From: CAYPZL01 sp964415045
GTDB lineage: Bacteria > Planctomycetota > Phycisphaerae > Sedimentisphaerales > Anaerobacaceae
Assembly: GCA_964415045.1 (NCBI GenBank)
Contig: CAYPZL010000242.1
Span: 1 to 7,422 of the forward strand
Length of the DNA stretch: 7,422 nucleotides
Reading direction: 5' to 3'
In this document: positions 5,536 to 7,422 of the stretch, piece by piece
How the letters are laid out: each line of letters starts with the position of its first letter
Position numbering within the stretch: position 1 is the stretch's first letter
Position numbers and translations under genes: made by a program
The notes under the pieces: generated by a model
Databases searched by the model: none
Told to the model about the DNA's origin: nothing
Seen by the model: the letters and a program-made list of their open reading frames with translations, nothing else

Positions 5536-7185
5536 CTACTCCTGCTTGGGAGGGCTGGTTTTTTCTTCCTCCGACTGGTCCGGGGGTTCCTGCTCCTCCG
5601 TTTTCTTCCTGGCCTCCTGGGCCTGGGCCTTGGCTTTTTCGGCCTCGGTCTTGGCTTGCTGCGCCTCGGTCCTGGCCTCTTCGGCCGTGGAGGTGGCCTC
5701 CTCGGCCTGCGCTTTCGCCTTCTCCAGTTCCGTCTGGAGGGTTTCCACCTGTTCGCTGGTTTCTCTTACCTTCGATTCGATCTCGGTCTTTTCGGCCTCC
5801 GCCTCCTGGCGTCGCTCGCGGGCCGCCTCGAGCCGGCGCTCTTGCTCCTCGTCGCGCGCCCGCACGCCCAGCGGGTCCATCACCGCCTCGTGCAGCCCCT
5901 GGGTCATGGGCGAAGAGTGCTTCTCGCGCATCATCTCGACCATATCCTGGTTGGGCTTTCCGCCCGTGGAGATGGTCGGCGTGATGATGAAGATGATTTC
6001 CGTGGCCCGCTCTTCGAAATCCCGGCCGGAAAAGAGCAGGTTCAGGCCCGGAATGTCTTTCAGGATCGGCACGCCCCGGATGACATCGCGTTTCTCCGAC
6101 TTGCGGATTCCGCCGATAACGAGACTCTCACCATGTCGAATGCGGTTGTCCTTGTTGGTGATCGTGCGCTCGGTCACGATCGGGACTTGCTTGATCCCTT
6201 CGGGTGTCAGGTACGCTGCAATCTGGGCCTCAGTTTCCAGGCCGATATACCCGTCCGCGTACACGTGCGGCGTGATCTCAAGCGAATCGATGACGTCGTA
6301 ATACTCGGTGCGCGACTCGATATACGTGGTGCTCCCGAAGCCGCCCGTGATCGAAATCTGCTGCAACGGCTGGTGCTGGCTGGATTGGATCTTCGCCGTC
6401 TGTCCGTTCACCACTTCCAGCGTGGGGTTCATCAGGATCTTGAGATACCCGCGCGACACCAGGATGTCCACCAGCGCATCGAATCGATGTCCCTCGTCTC
6501 CGGTGGCGACGCCGATCTTCAGGCCGAATTTCTCGCGGGCGGGGTCCCGCAAAGACGCGCCCGGGAAGGCCGGCAACAAGCTACCGTCGTCGCCGATTTT
6601 ACCACCAAGAGTAACGTCCTCGCCGAAAAGATTCTGGATCAAAAGCGTTGTCTCCCGGTCGACGGTCAGATCGGCGTAGATTTCAGAGACCATGCACTCG
6701 ATTTTGACCTGGATCGGCGGAACGTCCGCGGCCTTGATGATTTCATAGACCGCGTCGACATCGGCTTCCGTGAGACACCGGACGATCAACTGGTTGGTGT
6801 CCGGATTGGAGGTGACACCAAAATTCGGCACGGTCTTGGATTTGCCTTTGGCGTCGAAGATCGTGCTGGAGAATTGCTCCTGAAGGATCTTCTTCATCTT
6901 GTCGGCCGTGTGGTACCGGCAGAAGTACACCAGCTTCCACTCTTCGGCGCCCCCGACGACCTGCTTGAACTTCTGGGGAGGGGAACCGTAGATGGCCGGG
7001 ATAGTGATATTCGGATCGGAGACGGTGTCGATCCGGCTCAGGTCGCGCAGGATGTTCTGCGCTTCGATAGCGGTGGCACGTTCATCGGGCCAGTCGTGAC
7101 AGCCCGCAAGGCCGAGCAGCCCGATGGCAACCAAAGCCAGAGACAGCGCCTTGATGCGGCTGGTCATGTAACGATCATTCTCCAT
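5536..7185 (-). CDS. Secretin-family outer-membrane lipoprotein with C-terminal coiled coil
   Basis: Secretins form multimeric outer-membrane gates for type II secretion, type IV pili and related systems. The 549-aa product has a lipoprotein signal at about 7-29 (hydrophobic core LALVAIGLLG, lipobox LAGC with Cys29). A single N-type periplasmic domain follows at about 83-157 (WKLVYFCRYHTADKMKKIL through TNQLIVRCLTEADVDAVYEII). The secretin domain is at about 158-404. Its hallmark is clear: GESLVIGGI at 352-360, then VPILKDIPGLNLLFSG at 372-387 and ATEIIFIITPTI at 394-405. Beyond it, residues 442-532 are a Glu/Lys/Ala-rich coiled coil of TolA-like look, then a charged Pro-rich end. GspD proteins normally have several N domains and often a short C-terminal S region instead. 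ATG 7185 has GGTGG upstream; ATG 7167 would also leave a good signal peptide. No other secretion gene is in view, so the system served is unknown. Confidence 0.9.
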   Translation of the reverse strand: MENDRYMTSRIKALSLALVAIGLLGLAGCHDWPDERATAIEAQNILRDLSRIDTVSDPNITIPAIYGSPPQKFKQVVGGAEEWKLVYFCRYHTADKMKKILQEQFSSTIFDAKGKSKTVPNFGVTSNPDTNQLIVRCLTEADVDAVYEIIKAADVPPIQVKIECMVSEIYADLTVDRETTLLIQNLFGEDVTLGGKIGDDGSLLPAFPGASLRDPAREKFGLKIGVATGDEGHRFDALVDILVSRGYLKILMNPTLEVVNGQTAKIQSSQHQPLQQISITGGFGSTTYIESRTEYYDVIDSLEITPHVYADGYIGLETEAQIAAYLTPEGIKQVPIVTERTITNKDNRIRHGESLVIGGIRKSEKRDVIRGVPILKDIPGLNLLFSGRDFEERATEIIFIITPTISTGGKPNQDMVEMMREKHSSPMTQGLHEAVMDPLGVRARDEEQERRLEAARERRQEAEAEKTEIESKVRETSEQVETLQTELEKAKAQAEEATSTAEEARTEAQQAKTEAEKAKAQAQEARKKTEEQEPPDQSEEEKTSPPKQE

Positions 7186-7208
7186 ATGCGTACTACCACC
7201 TTGAACCC

Positions 7209-7268
7209 CTACCTACGAGGTGCATTGCTTCTTGTTCTACCCTGAAATCCCCGTGTCCGCGCAGGTAG
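7209..7268 (-). promoter_or_regulatory. Possible leader stem before the secretin gene
   Basis: In the predicted untranslated leader, CTACCTGCG (plus-strand 7260-7268) can pair with CGTAGGTAG (plus-strand 7209-7217), giving nine base pairs with one G-U wobble. The intervening loop is 42 bases. The stem ends about 10 bases before the GGTGG ribosome binding site at 7196-7200. It might influence translation, but a pairing of this length can occur by chance and no compensating changes can be examined here. Confidence 0.25.
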
Positions 7269-7283
7269 ACGGCTCTCCAGAAT

Positions 7284-7311
7284 ATTCTATTGCACCCTAT
7301 TTTATCGTCAA
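7284..7311 (-). promoter_or_regulatory. Sigma-70-type promoter for the secretin gene
   Basis: On the minus strand TTGACG (plus-strand 7306-7311) and TAGAAT (plus-strand 7284-7289) each match their consensus at five of six positions and are 16 bases apart. This is the best promoter in the window. The start point would be near 7277, leaving about 90 bases of leader before the secretin ATG. The surrounding sequence is conspicuously AT-rich for this genome. Confidence 0.7.
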
Positions 7312-7422
7312 GGTGAATTCTACCGGATTAGCCAAAATACGCCTTTTCACCCGGCTGACGCGAAAAGATTAGTACCACAGCGCGAGATAGGCTCAAGGGG
7401 GCCGGGGTTGGATGTCGATAAC
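7312..7422. other. Upstream edge, possible tail of a minus-strand reading frame
   Basis: One minus-strand frame enters from the window edge and stops with TAA at 7328-7330, just before the secretin promoter. Its last residues read VVLIFSRQPGEKAYFG. About 30 residues are visible, too few to decide whether it is the end of a real gene. Nothing else is recognised here. Confidence 0.2.

Noticed and set aside
5431..7245. Long plus-strand open frame (604 residues) opposite the secretin
   Set aside because: It is the antisense shadow of the secretin gene, Leu/Arg-rich with no domain; the minus strand has clear secretin hallmarks.

Overview
The window looks like a piece of a high-GC Planctomycetota chromosome, probably from the Phycisphaerae side of the phylum. 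Three things point there: the order rpsB-tsf-pyrH-frr, an S2 protein with a long Ala/Pro-rich tail, and a left-end repeat of the AAATACGAAATCC type whose spurious translations (NKANL- and KQSQF-like words) I recall from planctomycete assemblies. The taxonomic call is inference from recall; no marker here was compared with a database.

Layout from left to right: (1) 1-529 is gene-free and holds an imperfect inverted repeat, a short tandem repeat and low-complexity GC-rich DNA. (2) 530-883 on the plus strand carries two tiny genes in the same reading frame, a 69-residue protein with a C-x2-C motif and a 45-residue single-helix membrane protein, separated by one TAA. (3) 885-4297 on the minus strand is the translation-associated cluster, transcribed rpsB, tsf, pyrH, frr: ribosomal protein S2, elongation factor Ts, UMP kinase and ribosome recycling factor. 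A TTGACA-containing promoter candidate lies just upstream of rpsB. (4) 4389-4812 has no convincing gene. (5) 4813-7185 on the minus strand carries a 160-residue protein with a disordered N-terminal half and a compact C-terminal domain, preceded by a secretin-family outer-membrane lipoprotein with an unusual coiled-coil C-terminus. A good sigma-70-type promoter candidate sits 99 bases upstream of the secretin start. (6) 7312-7422 is the upstream edge, with at most the tail of another minus-strand reading frame.

How the genes work together: rpsB, tsf, pyrH and frr are ordinary housekeeping genes whose adjacency is conserved in many bacteria. S2 completes the small subunit, EF-Ts recharges EF-Tu, UMP kinase feeds pyrimidine nucleotide supply, and RRF recycles ribosomes after termination. 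The secretin and the 160-residue protein upstream of it could form a separate unit at the cell envelope, but nothing in the sequence proves a functional link between them. I found no CRISPR array, tRNA, rRNA, insertion sequence or integrase. The parts most worth a second look are the secretin with a coiled-coil tail, the uncharacterised 160-residue protein, and the overlooked small membrane gene at 746-883.
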